From assembly GCA_000695325.1 (NCBI GenBank), contig AVPN01000091.1:48152-76177 (forward strand): DNA of 28,026 bases, read 5' to 3'. Within the stretch, counting starts at the first letter, position 1. Every line of letters begins with the position of its first letter. Below the pieces are notes generated by a model, which was given only the letters and a program-made list of their open reading frames with translations, was not told the origin of the DNA and made no database searches. This document shows positions 1-9,981 of this stretch, piece after piece. A program made the position numbers and the translations under genes. Source of the DNA: Pleurobrachia bachei (Eukaryota; Ctenophora; Tentaculata; Cydippida; Pleurobrachiidae).

Positions 1-1165
1 ACCTTCTTAAAGTTGGTTTCAGACTATCCAGTACAACCCCCTGACCATTTTGGTACCAAATATGTCCACGCTCCGATTAGCGAAAAAAGTCTGTATCGTT
101 TTGAAGATTTCAAATGACTCTCATTCTCTCATTTTACAGATTATAGATCCAAGTTTGGTCTCATTTTGTGTGCCAAACGATGGACCAAATGTTAGATCAG
201 TTTTAATGGCCATTAGACATCACACGTATTCACAGTGGCGCCTGTTTTGGGTGGCATTTCCTGTGCTAAAAACGGCTAATTTTCGCGAGCCTAACCGGAA
301 AAACGCGCGTTTTGACCCCATAAGGTACCACTTTTCTACAATAGAAAATGTAAAGGCATGGACTAACGACTGATTATTATAATAGGCAAAGCGTGTCCAT
401 GAAATATCTGCCTAAGATGCCTAACGAAAGGGTCGTATGTCTGCAGCAATACTTTAATGGTCTCTGATCATCTTTCAAACATATTTTTGAGGGTCGAGGG
501 ACGAGTTGCATTCCAATCGGCAACCATGTGCATTTAAACAACTAATTCCGACTATTGTAGCTACTGCTCCCTGCTGCAGTTGTGGTCAAAGCACACAGAC
601 ACAAAAACATCTGCCGCGGTGGTTGATTGCCGAAGGGGAGCTAAACCAGCTTTTTGCGAATAAAATGAAGATCGCTTTTGATGGAAACTACGAGACGTGT
701 ATAAAATCACCTTGACATTTGTAGAAATATAGTCCCAACTTTGATTAGGTGCACCACTGTAATACGGAGAGGTTGCACCCTATCATGGCAAGTGATACCC
801 TGCAGGTAACCTATACTACTCAGAGTCCTACCCCTAAATGGCCAGCGAGCTGAGACTAATGTGGGGCTAAACGATTCAAACTGCAACTGTTTCAAACATA
901 ATATTTGACGGGCTTTTCTGAAAAAGAAGGGATGACTCAGCTCAGGACGGCCTGTAAAGGATATTGTGTTTCCTAAATGCACGGACTCCATGATAACACA
1001 TAGCTTCCACACCTACCAGTGAAGTTGTTTCTTGGCTCTCTTCGTGATCATCGGGGTACTATCGCTGATACACATGATTCAATACTGTTTCAAAACTTGG
1101 TCCTCCGCAACACAGCTTCAATAGTTGAATACAGAAATTGTAGAATTTGAACCTTGGAGGAGCCT
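1..1165. other. No supported gene; short uninformative ORFs
   Basis: I see no exon here with matching splice signals. A plus-strand frame stays open from 50 to 373 (107 codons), another from 506 to 715 and a minus frame from 707 to 1012. None shows coding-like composition, a recognisable motif or good splice borders. The first 370 bases could be part of a degraded repeat continuing beyond the window, but nothing in the window proves that. Confidence 0.4.
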
Positions 1166-1292
1166 CTAAACCAGAGAGATTCAGAGATAGAGCGGGTTGG
1201 CAGTCTTAACCGGAGAAAGGGAGATGCTACTAAACCGGGGAGAGAAATACTTCTAAACCAGAGAGATATGCTAGTAAACCGGAGAGAGGTAC
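1166..1292. repeat. Degenerate minisatellite, unit about 22 bp
   Basis: Five imperfect tandem copies of a unit built around TAAACCGGAGAGAGA, with variants TAAACCAGAGAGA and TTAACCGGAGAAAG. The units are separated by a few variable bases. The array explains the open minus-strand frame across 1090-1356, which reads as repeated Leu/Phe/Arg/Ser-rich peptide, so I do not call that frame a gene. Confidence 0.7.
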
Positions 1293-1595
1293 CACTGCTA
1301 TAAGAGAACTGAACCAATCGAATCGAGACGGTGATGATGTAATTATCAAAGGGCACATATACTCGAAAAAGAGCTACCAGACTTTAAATCAGTCTTTGGA
1401 GGTGTCTTTGATATTATATATCATATGGTTTACTGGATATGAATATGTATTCATTGATATTACTTTATACTACTGAAAGGTATAAGTGTAAAATCATTGC
1501 AAGTATTTGGCACACATATTATACAATCACAAGCCAGTTTTCCGGGGAATCTGGATAATAGGAGCTGATTGCTGAACCGCTGACGGCGCAAACAG

Positions 1596-1746
1596 CTCAA
1601 GGATTGGTCACCTTGAACAACTATGGCTCATTGCAACTAATCGCAAGGTTGGCACGGCAGTTGAGGAAGAGGAGAAGTATATCGCCATGATCTCAACACA
1701 GAAGAGGAGTATCTCACTGTCAACACAGCCTTCTGAATTGCAGTAG
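1596..1746 (+). CDS. Possible terminal exon, unrecognised protein
   Basis: An open frame follows an AG at 1594-1595 and ends at TAG 1744-1746. With one leading base (phase 2) it gives 49 residues and then the stop. The peptide looks coding in composition: a hydrophobic LWLIA, an acidic EEEEKY cluster around residues 23-28 and a Ser/Thr/Gln-rich tail. The acceptor is poor because there is no pyrimidine tract, and no upstream exon could be paired with it. It could equally be a chance frame or a remnant of a mobile element. I do not recognise a family. Confidence 0.28.
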
Positions 1747-2640
1747 CATGATGATCGGAAGTGCAATTGAAATGATTGCTTCTTCTTCAAGGGACCACCA
1801 CTATATTTTATATAGTAGAACTTTATTAGGACTACTGTTGGTAAAATGCAGTGCAAGCTGTGCCAATTCCGTATAAATTAAAAGAACTCATTAGTACTTC
1901 AGATTTTAAGATAAAATACTGATATCAAGATATCAACACAGCTTCCACCACTACATAGAAGGATCGAAAGACAGATCGAAGGATCGGCAGACTAGATGAC
2001 TCTCCTTTGAGCTACAATCATCATGTTTGACATGTAGTCATGTCGTCATGGTGTATGACCTTACATCTTATACGGAAACAAACCCTCACTTCTCAAATCT
2101 CAATTCACTCGATAAACATTTGAATGGGCTTTCAATGAAACACGAGAGTTGTGTTTTAAAGATATTACATATATCGGTGTGAAAGAAGTGCTATGCGTGA
2201 ATTGTGAAAGAAGTGCCATGTAATGAACAGATCAGGAGGTACATACTGCATGCATGGTTCAGTATGTCCCCTGGCAGTAAGCAGGTCAGGGAAAGAGCAA
2301 GCTGTACCCTATTCAGAATATAATACATATTCATTTCGAGAGTTATACTGCTTGATCGAGATCTACTAATATAGTGTCAAGCATGGCATACAAGTCATAA
2401 TGCAAGTCATGATACACAATGCAGTGCAGATGGTATAAGAACACGGTATTCACTGAACAACAGTACGGCCATTCAAGTTCCAAAGCTGATGTGGGAGAAT
2501 ACAGAACTGCAACTCAGATGTGATACACAGAACCAACTATAAGTGTTATGTGTATCGTGTGAGTGTGGAGTAGATTTAGCTCCCGACCGACAACGAAAAT
2601 ATCAGGTGGCACAGGCTCAAATGCAGATTGGATAGAGCGA
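1747..2640. other. No supported gene
   Basis: AT-rich sequence without a convincing exon on either strand. A minus frame at 2514-2837 is open mainly because it crosses the CT-rich strand of the microsatellite at 2641-2697. A short imperfect direct repeat (GTGAAAGAAGTGC) occurs near 2180-2217. Confidence 0.4.
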
Positions 2641-2697
2641 AGAGAGAGCGAGGGAGAAGAGAGAGAGAGAGCGAGAGAGAGAGAGATAGAGAGAGAA
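2641..2697. repeat. (GA)n microsatellite, interrupted
   Basis: Mostly GA dinucleotides with GCGA, GGGA and GATA interruptions. On the minus strand it is a CT tract. Confidence 0.9.
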
Positions 2698-2775
2698 ACA
2701 AACATATAGAGCAACTGTTGCAGGGGGCATAAAAACCTAAAATTTATCCCTAGCACCACGTGAGTGATAACAAGG

Positions 2776-2956
2776 TTAGCATGGTGTATAGCATCTGCAA
2801 AAATATTCAGTATGGTTATCATAGTAACAGATCGCATAACAACAGTGTTTCTTGGTGGGATTGAGCAATATTGAAACAGTGTTTCTTGGTTTGGCTACTA
2901 TACAATTGATCCAGCCATTGGGGGTTGATGTGCTTTTAGTTTCCAGTTTCTCAAGT
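2776..2956 (-). CDS. Gene D, possible exon 2 (terminal)
   Basis: After the sequence TTTTGATGCTAG on the minus strand, a frame with one leading base (phase 2) stays open for 59 codons to TAA. It would join in frame to the phase-2 donor of the exon at 3030-3280. It begins LEKLETKSTSTPNGW and becomes Cys/Tyr-rich near the end. The pyrimidine tract is weak, the last part lacks the character of a typical protein, and a short direct repeat (ACAGTGTTTCTTGGT) runs through it. The aromatic-basic motif of genes A-C is absent. It may be a wrong exon, or only its first part may be real. Confidence 0.25.
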
Positions 2957-3029
2957 CTAGCATCAAAATGGTATAGATCAAAAAAACATTTCATCATCCA
3001 TACAGTTAATTCAAATATTAAAAACTTAC

Positions 3030-3280
3030 CTAAAACTTCCCGCCGTTTCTCCACGGATAAAATCAACATAATCCTCTAGTAGAATATCCGGAACGCTGGT
3101 GCATGATCCAGCTAGGGGTCTAGCTATTAACGGAATATTAACAGATGATGATCGCTGAAGGACCACTGAGCGGGATACCCCTGCAGCAGTTGTTGTAGCC
3201 ATGAGGAATGATGAGGGGTCTCCGAGTATAGCAGTAGGATCTGCTCCGATCAGCGTAGTAGGTGGTGTAGGGGTAGACAT
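3030..3280 (-). CDS. Gene D exon 1, N-terminal part of unknown protein
   Basis: An ATG-started frame of 83 codons runs to a strong donor (TTTTAG then GTAAGT), leaving two bases (phase 2). The peptide is Ser/Thr/Pro/Ala-rich and low in complexity for about 65 residues, then ends in an acidic helix-like segment with LLEDYVDFIRGE. The end resembles FEEYESFIKES at the end of gene B exon 1, which is also a short ATG exon with a phase-2 donor. An in-frame TGA lies upstream, so this ATG is the first available. An AG after CTTCCTCTTC sits 8 bases before the ATG, so a 5' UTR intron or a spliced leader is possible. No signal peptide or membrane segment. Function unknown. Confidence 0.62.
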
Positions 3281-4199
3281 TAGTTGTACTGAAGAGGAAG
3301 ATCAACACTGACAAGAACATGTGATTATATGATGTGTGAGAGAGGGGAATTGACAAAGAAGCGGCCGGTGTGATGATCAGATAGAGAGAGCTTGATAAAG
3401 GTTTCTCTCTTGATAAAAGAGCCAGTCACCATGACAACGTCCTACTCAGCTGCCACATGCAGATAATCATCCCCCCATCGAGCCATGCCATGCGGTAATA
3501 TATTACCAACAATAATAATAAGCATGTTGATAACAACGCGGTATATAATGCCGGTAAGAGCTAGGCAAGTACTTTACCGGAGGGAGGGCGACAAGCGGAG
3601 GGAGAGAGATAGGAAGATAGACGGAAGGGAGACAAGAGACAGAGAGATAAACAAAGGAGTGATGAGATAAAGAAAGGGGATTAAGCATGTTCATAACAGG
3701 GCGAGGAATATATGGTCACAATCCTGTCAAGGATGCAATGGTCAGATGAACAAGCAGTAAATAATATGTAGACGTCCTTCTGATCTCGCTCTCTCTAACT
3801 CCCTCTTTCCTGCAGCATACTCTCTCACTATCACTCTCTCTCCCTCTACCGCGGTTCTTATGTCACTGTCTTTCGATGGAAGTTAAGACTGCATAGTATA
3901 ACACTATGACATGTACTCGACAAGTTTGACACCACAAGCAATACCTCAAATTGCATAATTCTATCTCTATCTTTCTATCTCTATCTTTCTAGACCTCTCT
4001 CTATCTTTCTAGACCTCTCTCTATATATCACACTAGATATTTTTATACTACCCCTTAGCTGTCTGCATGTCTATCTCTAACAGCTAGTATAGCTATACCG
4101 GTTACACGATACATTCCTTGCACCTCTCCTTGCTAGACCATATCTCTCTCCCCTCTCCTCCCTCTCTCTCTCCCTCTTCCTTCCTCTCGTTTCGTCCAG
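3281..4199. other. Intergenic or intronic DNA with CT-rich tracts
   Basis: No exon supported before the plus-strand acceptor at 4199. It contains CT-rich runs near 3784-3850 and 4141-4195 and a short tandem array at 3961-4030. The tract just before 4199 is the pyrimidine tract of the plus-strand exon that follows. Confidence 0.5.
3961..4030. repeat. Short CT-rich tandem repeat
   Basis: Repeated CTATCTTTCT blocks, two followed by AGACCTCTCT. This is simple-sequence expansion with a higher-order unit of roughly 20 bases. Confidence 0.7.
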
Positions 4200-4253
4200 A
4201 ATGGAAGACCTCAATAGCAGAAAAGCAGACAACATAGCCAAGACCAACAGGAC
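4200..4253 (+). CDS. Gene P exon 1, small basic protein
   Basis: A clean exon: a long CT tract ending TTTCGTCCAG at 4199, then one base and ATG at 4201, then 17 codons and a donor GTGAGT at 4254. It is phase 2 at both ends (54 bases). The peptide starts MEDLNSRKADN. Joining it to the frame at 6126 gives a Thr codon at the junction and a continuous 92-residue protein that stays hydrophilic across the joint, which supports both exons. Because the acceptor lies one base before the ATG, an upstream UTR exon or a trans-spliced leader probably exists. The intron (4254-6125) would contain a minus-strand candidate exon of gene C at 4975-5023. No known family recognised. Confidence 0.58.
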
Positions 4254-4597
4254 GTGAGTAGGACAGGCTAGTAATCTATAAGATTAGCAACAAGAGTAAC
4301 AGCTTCACGCAGAAACACCTTTCGATTCGTCGAGAATATAATACCCCTAGCTAGGATGCCAAGAAACAGACTGGTAAAAGGGGTAGAGGAACTGATCCTA
4401 AACCGGCCAACAATAATCTAACCTATTCTATCCCGAAAAAAAAACTACGGCCAGAATCACCAATAACCATGTTTTACGATGAGTTTCACACAGCATGAAG
4501 ACATATCCGTATACGGATCATGACCTGCAACAAGCGCCAGGAGGAAAATGTGCATTCTGACCACCAATATCGTGTGTGAATCACCGAATTATTAGTT

Positions 4598-4626
4598 GGG
4601 GAAGGGGTGGGGGGGGGAGGGGGGGG
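4598..4626 (+). other. G-rich run with G-quadruplex potential
   Basis: Four guanine runs of 4 or more separated by one or two bases (GGGG-AA-GGGG-T-G9-A-G8). This satisfies the usual G-quadruplex motif on the plus strand. It lies in the intron of gene P. Confidence 0.8.
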
Positions 4627-4974
4627 TAACCGATCGAGGCCAACATGTCACTTGCTGCTAATACATCACTTTTTTATCATAGAAGGGTGGTTTTGTATGT
4701 CGTAGATGTTCGTGCAGATTCTATCAGGAGTCTTTTTAGCCTCTTTCTATTTTCTCTCCTCTCCATTCTAGAAATCCCAGAATTTTGTTTCCTTTGGAGC
4801 CTATCACTGTCGCTGCTAATCACAAATAATTTTGTCTTAAAATCAATTTGAGCATTTTTCTGTCGAATGTATGATAGTTTATCACTATCATTATGAACTC
4901 AACTGATAATGACCTACAAAGTTCATCGCATGTATTTTCACACAGGGTCGACACATTTGAAACCACATTCTCAC

Positions 4975-5023
4975 TGTTCGAAACTCTTCCAACACCGACA
5001 CAGAACCATGTTTATTAGAAAAC
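4975..5023 (-). CDS. Gene C, possible exon 3
   Basis: On the minus strand an acceptor (TAGTTATCAG) is followed by one base and 16 open codons, then a GTGAGA donor at a codon boundary: phase 2 in, phase 0 out. Gene A exon 2 has the same phase pattern and a similar ending (GSVSVLEEFRT here, RSLSVWIPRSP in gene A). Joining it to the exon at 7393-7809 gives RNRWKILFSNKHGS. The pyrimidine tract is weak and the intron would be about 2.4 kb. The following phase-0 exon was not found before gene D. Confidence 0.33.
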
Positions 5024-6067
5024 CTGATAACTATCCGACCACAACCATATCTCTTCATAAAGTTGCAAATTATATATTATGTTGAAAGATAGAGAAGGGG
5101 GGATAGATAGATAGAGGTGGAAGATAGATAGAGAGAGAGAAAGACAGAGAGAATTATAGCTCATGGATATTTCTTCTCTAACGCGGTGTCCAATAATAAA
5201 GAGCTCTCTCTTGTCCCATACAGCTTTCTCACACACCGTCTTGTGACAGAGTTTTATTAACAGCTGCCTAGGCGAATATTATATTAAATAAAGGCTGGCG
5301 CCATGGTATAATTAAGATCTGTGGTTTCAGTACGCGATTATCACATTTTAAAGTTGTTAATACACCTCTTTCATGCTGTTAAATCGTGTTCTTCTTAAGA
5401 AAAGGAAATGATATGGCAGTCATTTATCTTTTATTTTTAATTTTAGTTTATTATATGGGATTAGCTCATCAGCATTTATAATCTTCCTGTCTACTTGCTC
5501 TCTATCTTTGATTGCTACTCCTGTCTACTAGCTCTCCTTGATCGCTCTGGTAAATTGAACCACCATGAGATGTATGTCCGATTATTTACCAAGCTTCCTA
5601 GTGAGTAGCTTAAATCACTTTAAAATCACCCTAAATGATTATTCTCTTATTATGATTATTCTCTTATTAATTTGTTTATCCAAAGTGTTTATCCATTGCG
5701 TTTAACACACACAAATTCACGCCGCTGATTTACAGCTAGAATTGCGTGTTGCTACCCTTTCCCTGCAAACGTGCAGAAAATTATAATTTTCCTAAAATAG
5801 CTCCCCATTTGACGTAGGTCAACAAAATCTGTTCTGCTTGGCTCTAGAAAAATTGTTTGCTGCTGATTTTTCTGCAGATTTTTTGTGTCATGACCTGCTT
5901 TAGAATTTAAAGATCACGATCTACGGCAGTTATTCATAGACACAGTTATCTTCAACTTTGTTTTGAAACTTCTCTTCATTTTCCTGGCCACTAACATTAT
6001 TCATTATATCCCAAGGTTTTAGCCATTATTATTTTCCTAGCCAGTAACATTATCCCCCAGCTTCTAG
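5024..6067. other. Intron sequence, no exon seen
   Basis: AT-rich DNA with a short GA/GATA tract near 5090-5150 and repeated phrases such as TTATTATGATTATTCTC near 5636-5665. I see no splice-bounded frame on either strand. Confidence 0.4.
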
Positions 6068-6098
6068 CAAGAGTTTAGAGATGATCAGAGACAACTAA
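6068..6098 (+). pseudogene. Broken duplicate of the start of gene P exon 2
   Basis: The sequence around the real exon start (CTTCTAG, then CAAGA, then an ATGATCAGGGACAAC block) also occurs 58 bases upstream with small changes: CTTCTAG, CAAGAG, then ATGATCAGAGACAAC followed at once by TAA. In the same phase-2 frame it would read ten codons and stop. It is a local duplication of the acceptor and exon start, and using it would truncate the product. Confidence 0.5.
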
Positions 6099-6125
6099 CA
6101 CGATTCATCCCTATATAGCTTCTAG

Positions 6126-6351
6126 CAAGAAAGACATGATCAGGGACAACAGCGTGGAATTCTTCTCATCCTCATTCTACATCCAGAAGAAAATCATGAA
6201 AGAAAGCCCTATCCTCGTCCAAACGCCCTCCTACTCTTCATTCTCTCGATCATCATCAACCGTCAAGGAGCGACCTAAATCCTTCAAAGACTATGTTGCA
6301 GGGCTAACAAAAACCTTGAAAAAGACGTTTAGCTACAAGAGGGGAAACTGA
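6126..6351 (+). CDS. Gene P exon 2 (terminal), small basic protein
   Basis: After TATATAGCTTCTAG, a phase-2 frame of 74 codons runs to TGA 6349-6351. An internal ATG at 6136 could serve as a start if the upstream exon is not used. The joined 92-residue protein has no signal peptide or membrane segment. It has an aromatic stretch (VEFFSSSFYI), a Ser-rich middle (SSFSRSSSTV) and a Lys/Arg-rich helix-like tail (KSFKDYVAGLTKTLKKTF), pI clearly basic. The basic amphipathic tail could bind nucleic acid, calmodulin or membrane, but that is a guess. No AATAAA is seen just downstream. I do not recognise a family. Confidence 0.58.
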
Positions 6352-6597
6352 TTAATTTATAATACTGGTTATGCAAATGTATTTGCTGGCAAAACCCCTC
6401 TAACATCCCGATGCAACTATAACGGAGCTAGGCTGGATGGAAAGCTTGTTATGTTATCCCATGTTATATGATTGGATATTTTGTGGCAAGACTGGCAGTT
6501 GTAGAGAAGGAGAGGGTAGAGCGGATGATGGTGCTGGTGGTGGGGCTATGTAATAGCGAAAATGGTAGTTTAGACTGAAGAGGGATTGAGAGGACGA

Positions 6598-6603
<6 letters not shown>

Positions 6604-6631
<28 letters not shown>
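6604..6631. repeat. (GA)n microsatellite
   Basis: An uninterrupted run of GA dinucleotides, 14 units. Confidence 0.95.
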
Positions 6632-6636
<5 letters not shown>

Positions 6637-7016
6637 TGAGAGTTAAATGTGTGACCCAGAGCGATAGAAAGAGAGAGGTTGAAACTATAGAATATTGACT
6701 AGAGTAGAATTAATAAAATGGTAGAAGGCCAAGGGATGGCAAGCGGGAAATAAACAATAGTATAATTATTTTCAGTGAATTAATTTATATTAATGACATT
6801 GGCTAAAACGTTTATCGAAATTGTAATGAACATTATATTCTGTGTCTCTATTAAACAGAACTATCTAGCTCACACGATATATCCAACAATCACCGATCAC
6901 TGATTATGACAAATGTGTGGGAATTGTATGGGAATCAAGAGGATCTGTGTATGCACAGTGTGCATACAATAAATGTCAACTTTCGTATCTTACAAAAGAC
7001 GAAGCGTGTGTTATGG

Positions 7017-7018
<2 letters not shown>

Positions 7019-7068
<50 letters not shown>
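7019..7068. repeat. (GA)n microsatellite
   Basis: About 25 uninterrupted GA units. Confidence 0.97.
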
Positions 7069-7070
<2 letters not shown>

Positions 7071-7102
7071 TTGCTGATAGTGTTCATGAAGAAACATATT
7101 AC

Positions 7103-7214
7103 ATCAGAGAGGAAGGAGGTAAAGAACTGCAGGTTTATCCTAATGACATGTGAATCAATTTCCCAATTATCGGGAACATAATAAGACGATACGTGTGTTA
7201 GATAAACTAGCAAA
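7103..7214 (-). CDS. Alternative candidate exon 3 of gene C
   Basis: On the minus strand, CGCCCCATGCAG is followed by a phase-2 frame of 37 codons to a GTAATA donor at a codon boundary. The peptide reads LLVYLTHVSSYYVPDNW and onward, more hydrophobic than the other exons of this cluster. It competes with 4975-5023 as the continuation of gene C. It has a better CAG acceptor but a less fitting composition. The two could also be alternative exons. Confidence 0.25.
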
Positions 7215-7392
7215 CTGCATGGGGCGATCGTACCGATCTGATCCCTCGGATGTGATACGATCTAGCAAATGTTCCACCAAAAGAATGTTAGAGGGTGTCA
7301 CATTTCCATGTTATTTGATTAGCTAATAGTAATTGGTAATTCACAATGTGATTAACGGTCTCAACCAAACTAAAATTCGAAATGGTACTCAC

Positions 7393-7809
7393 AGTATTTT
7401 CCATCGATTCCTCGCTGAAACTGCAGCATCAACTGCACTCCCTCCTTTACTCTTTGGTTGTTTCGGTGGCACATCCAAGAACCTCACCCTCCTATCCTCA
7501 CCCTCCCCCTCCTCCACAACTTTTATCTCCGTCTTCCCCGGTAATTCCTCTTCATCTCCGCTGGACAGGGTAAGCTCTATCATCTGGGTTGGTTTAACTG
7601 ACAGGTCCAGGTCATTGATGTTCACCCCGGAGACATCAGAGATTCGAAATGTCTTCACTGGCCCCATTATGAACCCCTCGCTTTTTGTTCGTTGTCGTCT
7701 GCTGCGGGGCCGGATGGGGTCCACCCTGAGGACGGTGCTGTAGTTCCGTGATCGAGCCAGGGTTGCTGAGTGCTGAACTAGATGAGAGATACGGTTTAGG
7801 GCTACTGAA
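7393..7809 (-). CDS. Gene C exon 2, unknown acidic/basic protein
   Basis: The largest exon in the window: 417 bases, phase 2 at both ends, bounded by TACTTCCAGTTAG and a GTGAGT donor. It encodes 138 codons. In order: a helix-like segment (RISHLVQHSATLARSRNY), an Arg-rich stretch (RPRSRRQRTKS), a middle segment with GPVKTFRISDVSGVN, an acidic stretch (SSGDEEE, VEEGEGED), a Pro/Lys segment (VPPKQPKSKGG) and a final helix with ARNRWKI. The last motif matches RNRWKKAV at the end of gene A exon 1 and KFKRAVVKAV at the end of gene B exon 2, always just before a phase-2 donor. The plus-strand frames here are shadows. Earlier acceptor AGs would give other phases. I chose this one because it joins the exon at 8313-8350 in frame. 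Confidence 0.68.
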
Positions 7810-8312
7810 CTAACTGGAAGTAGAGAATGTAAGGATAAAACTAGAACAAACGGTATTTATTATTACACAATGGAGTCGTTTATAATAAACTGGATAATTA
7901 ACACATTAACGAAAAACAGCTGTCTAAATCTAATAATCGGCAGAAAGTTCAGAAATTTAGCAAGTCTTTTCAAGGGTGTGCCCGATACACTTGCATGCAT
8001 TCGTATAAAAATACATGGGAACAGACTGCAAGTTGCGAGGTAAACGTTAAAGCATCAAGCATGACACAGAGGGGGTATATTATGGTACCTCTGGAGTCTG
8101 GGTAGACACATAATGAGACAAATTACGGAAGCTAGCACGACGGAGAAAAGGAAGAGAAAAGGATCATAGAGGACCTAGTAGTAATCAAGCAATCTGCATG
8201 TACCGCAAAGAGAACTTGCAGAAAGGACAGGGGCTAGCGAGTTATAGTGGATTGATAAGATTGAAAGGCGACCATGGAAATATTTCAATTACTCACTACT
8301 CAGAATCTATAC
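7810..8312. other. Intron 1 of gene C, nothing else seen
   Basis: About 500 bases with no exon on either strand. It runs from the donor at 8312-8307 (GTATAG) to the acceptor at 7811-7810. Confidence 0.4.
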
Positions 8313-8350
8313 CGCTCATCTTCTCTCATTTCGAAAATTGGCAAAGACAT
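8313..8350 (-). CDS. Gene C exon 1 (candidate start)
   Basis: A short ATG exon of 12 codons plus two bases (peptide begins MSLPIFEMREDE) ends at a GTATAG donor, the same donor hexamer used by gene B exon 2. Its phase-2 end joins the exon at 7809 with an Arg codon and keeps the frame open. An AG (TGACTAG) lies 8 bases before the ATG. The exon is very short, so the call rests on phase and peptide continuity. If the donor is not used, the frame meets TGA four codons further on. Confidence 0.38.
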
Positions 8351-8387
8351 AATATCTCCTAGTCAGATACCATGCGTGTACCATTTT

Positions 8388-9930
8388 GCCTTCTACAGAA
8401 TTGGTCTCAAAGATCATAGTCGTCGCTTTACCCCTCGCGAATAACATAATGGGCAGAGTTTAGTCTACATATTTTGGCTCACAAACGGGGAATAATTTGT
8501 TCCCCTCTTACTCAACAAGGAATAATACCATTTACATACTCCCTCGTTCTACATAATGACGGGATGGTTCTATTCTATAACCCATTATCAGAGGCTATAA
8601 AAACACTTGTTAATAATTTAAAACCTAGTATAAATAGCCTGATCGTCACTTCAGACGAACTCAGTAGGGCATGCTTAAAAAGATCGTTCGACCGTAGTTG
8701 CATCAGCTATATCGAAACTCTATGATCGTGTGGCCCAAATTAGATCTAACGTAGTAACCCGATCCATTGGATAATCAGCTGGAATCCAAATAGAGCTGTA
8801 AAATAATTATAGTGCAGCTCTCTGAGAGAAACTCTCAGCTCTTGATGACAGGGTGGATAATTTTTCATTATTTTGATGTTCTCTCGAGACTAATGTGCAA
8901 CATATGTTAGCTCATCTCTCTCTCTATATCTCTCATCTCTCTATATGTTCCAGGCTCACTTCGTTTCCAGCTATAAGAAGTGAGCCTGGGAAAGAATTAA
9001 GAAGGGTTGAAAAGAAGAACGGGCAAAACAAACAAAGAGTGAAGGACATTTCGCGTCGCATGCTTGATCTCGAAACAAAGAAACATACACACCGGGTTAT
9101 ATAGCCTATAGAATGAATGTAAACTTGCATATAGGGAATCTTTGCAGGAATTTATGATGCGACACGCCTGATTGGATAATTCCAATAAAATGCAGCCGAA
9201 GGGAAAACTGATTGAAAGAGAAGAGAGAAAGCGAAAAAGCGGTGGGCGTGTGCTTCTAGTTCTAGGAAACATCGGAAGACAAATCAAAAGTTAACTGATA
9301 ACTTTGCTAATATAAGGAACATGGGTATTCTGAATACACAACTCGATATGTAGTACTGATAGTATGAAGAGAAAGAGAGATAGTCTAAGCTGATGAAACA
9401 GAAAGATGGAAATTGAAGCGGCGGCACATTTGTTTCCAAATTATCACATCTCACACAGGTTGCACACAGGTGTGGACTGTGGGAATACCACTAGCTGTGA
9501 CACCAGCTGCTGCTACTAGTAGTAGCTCTGCCAATAATACCAGTTCTAGACAAGCCAAGACAGAGATAGAGAAACAGAGATAGAGAAACAGCGTTAGAAA
9601 GATAGAGACACACAGAGATAGAAAAATAGATAATTTGTCAACACTACAGGAAGAAAGTAAAGATACCCGGCTTCCGATACAGAATTATATCGTGTTTAAT
9701 TCGCTGTCTTCCCCCCCCCTAGGTTGTTAAAGGAGATATAATCAAGGCTCCCCATATCTCTGCAGACAGTAAATACAGCACACTATTTAACAAGACGGCA
9801 TTCCACCGACTGAATAAGAGAAGTTAGAAATGTTAGAGGACCGTATGTGTGTTTGAGGTTTGCATAAATATACCAGTACATCTCTAATTGATGTCTAACC
9901 GACATCAAATCAAATCAATTACCATTTACC
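8388..9930. repeat. Diverged 1.6-kb tandem duplication, copy 1
   Basis: It begins GCCTTCTACAGAATTGG and ends at the GACATCAAATCAAATC block near 9930. It is closely similar to 9982-11590 but with many substitutions and indels, so it is older than the other two tandem duplications. No exon is conserved between the copies. A plus-strand frame at 8895-9104 is open in this copy but interrupted in the other, which argues against coding. The segment lies just upstream of the gene C start and may hold its 5' flank. Confidence 0.85.
8950..8989. repeat. Inverted repeat, 13-bp stem
   Basis: CCAGGCTCACTTC pairs perfectly with GAAGTGAGCCTGG across a 14-base loop. The equivalent site in the second copy (10598-10630) keeps only an 8-bp outer stem. 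Confidence 0.75.
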
Positions 9931-9981
9931 CGGGGGGGATCAACACTTAACTGCATGATACTCATGCCGATAACTGCCAAT

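Larger units (their letters stand above)
6352..7102. other. Intergenic or intronic DNA with two (GA)n tracts
   Basis: No supported exon. The open plus and minus frames around 6906-7213 are produced mainly by the (GA)n tract at 7019-7068 and read as Arg-Glu or Ser-Leu repeats. Confidence 0.45.

Noticed and set aside
2726-2761. 36-base plus-strand segment between TGTTGCAG and GTGAGT, phase 2
   Set aside because: The sequence before the AG is purine-rich, so the acceptor is poor, and no partner exon was found.
7333-7743. 136-codon plus-strand frame, the longest in the window
   Set aside because: Antisense shadow of gene C exon 2. The minus frame has a GTGAGT donor, acidic and basic blocks and the motif shared with genes A and B.
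8895-9104. Plus-strand frame with a charged peptide (VEKKNGQNKQRVKD)
   Set aside because: In the duplicate segment the matching frame has a stop and indels, and no splice sites flank it. The similarity of the copies is not codon-like.
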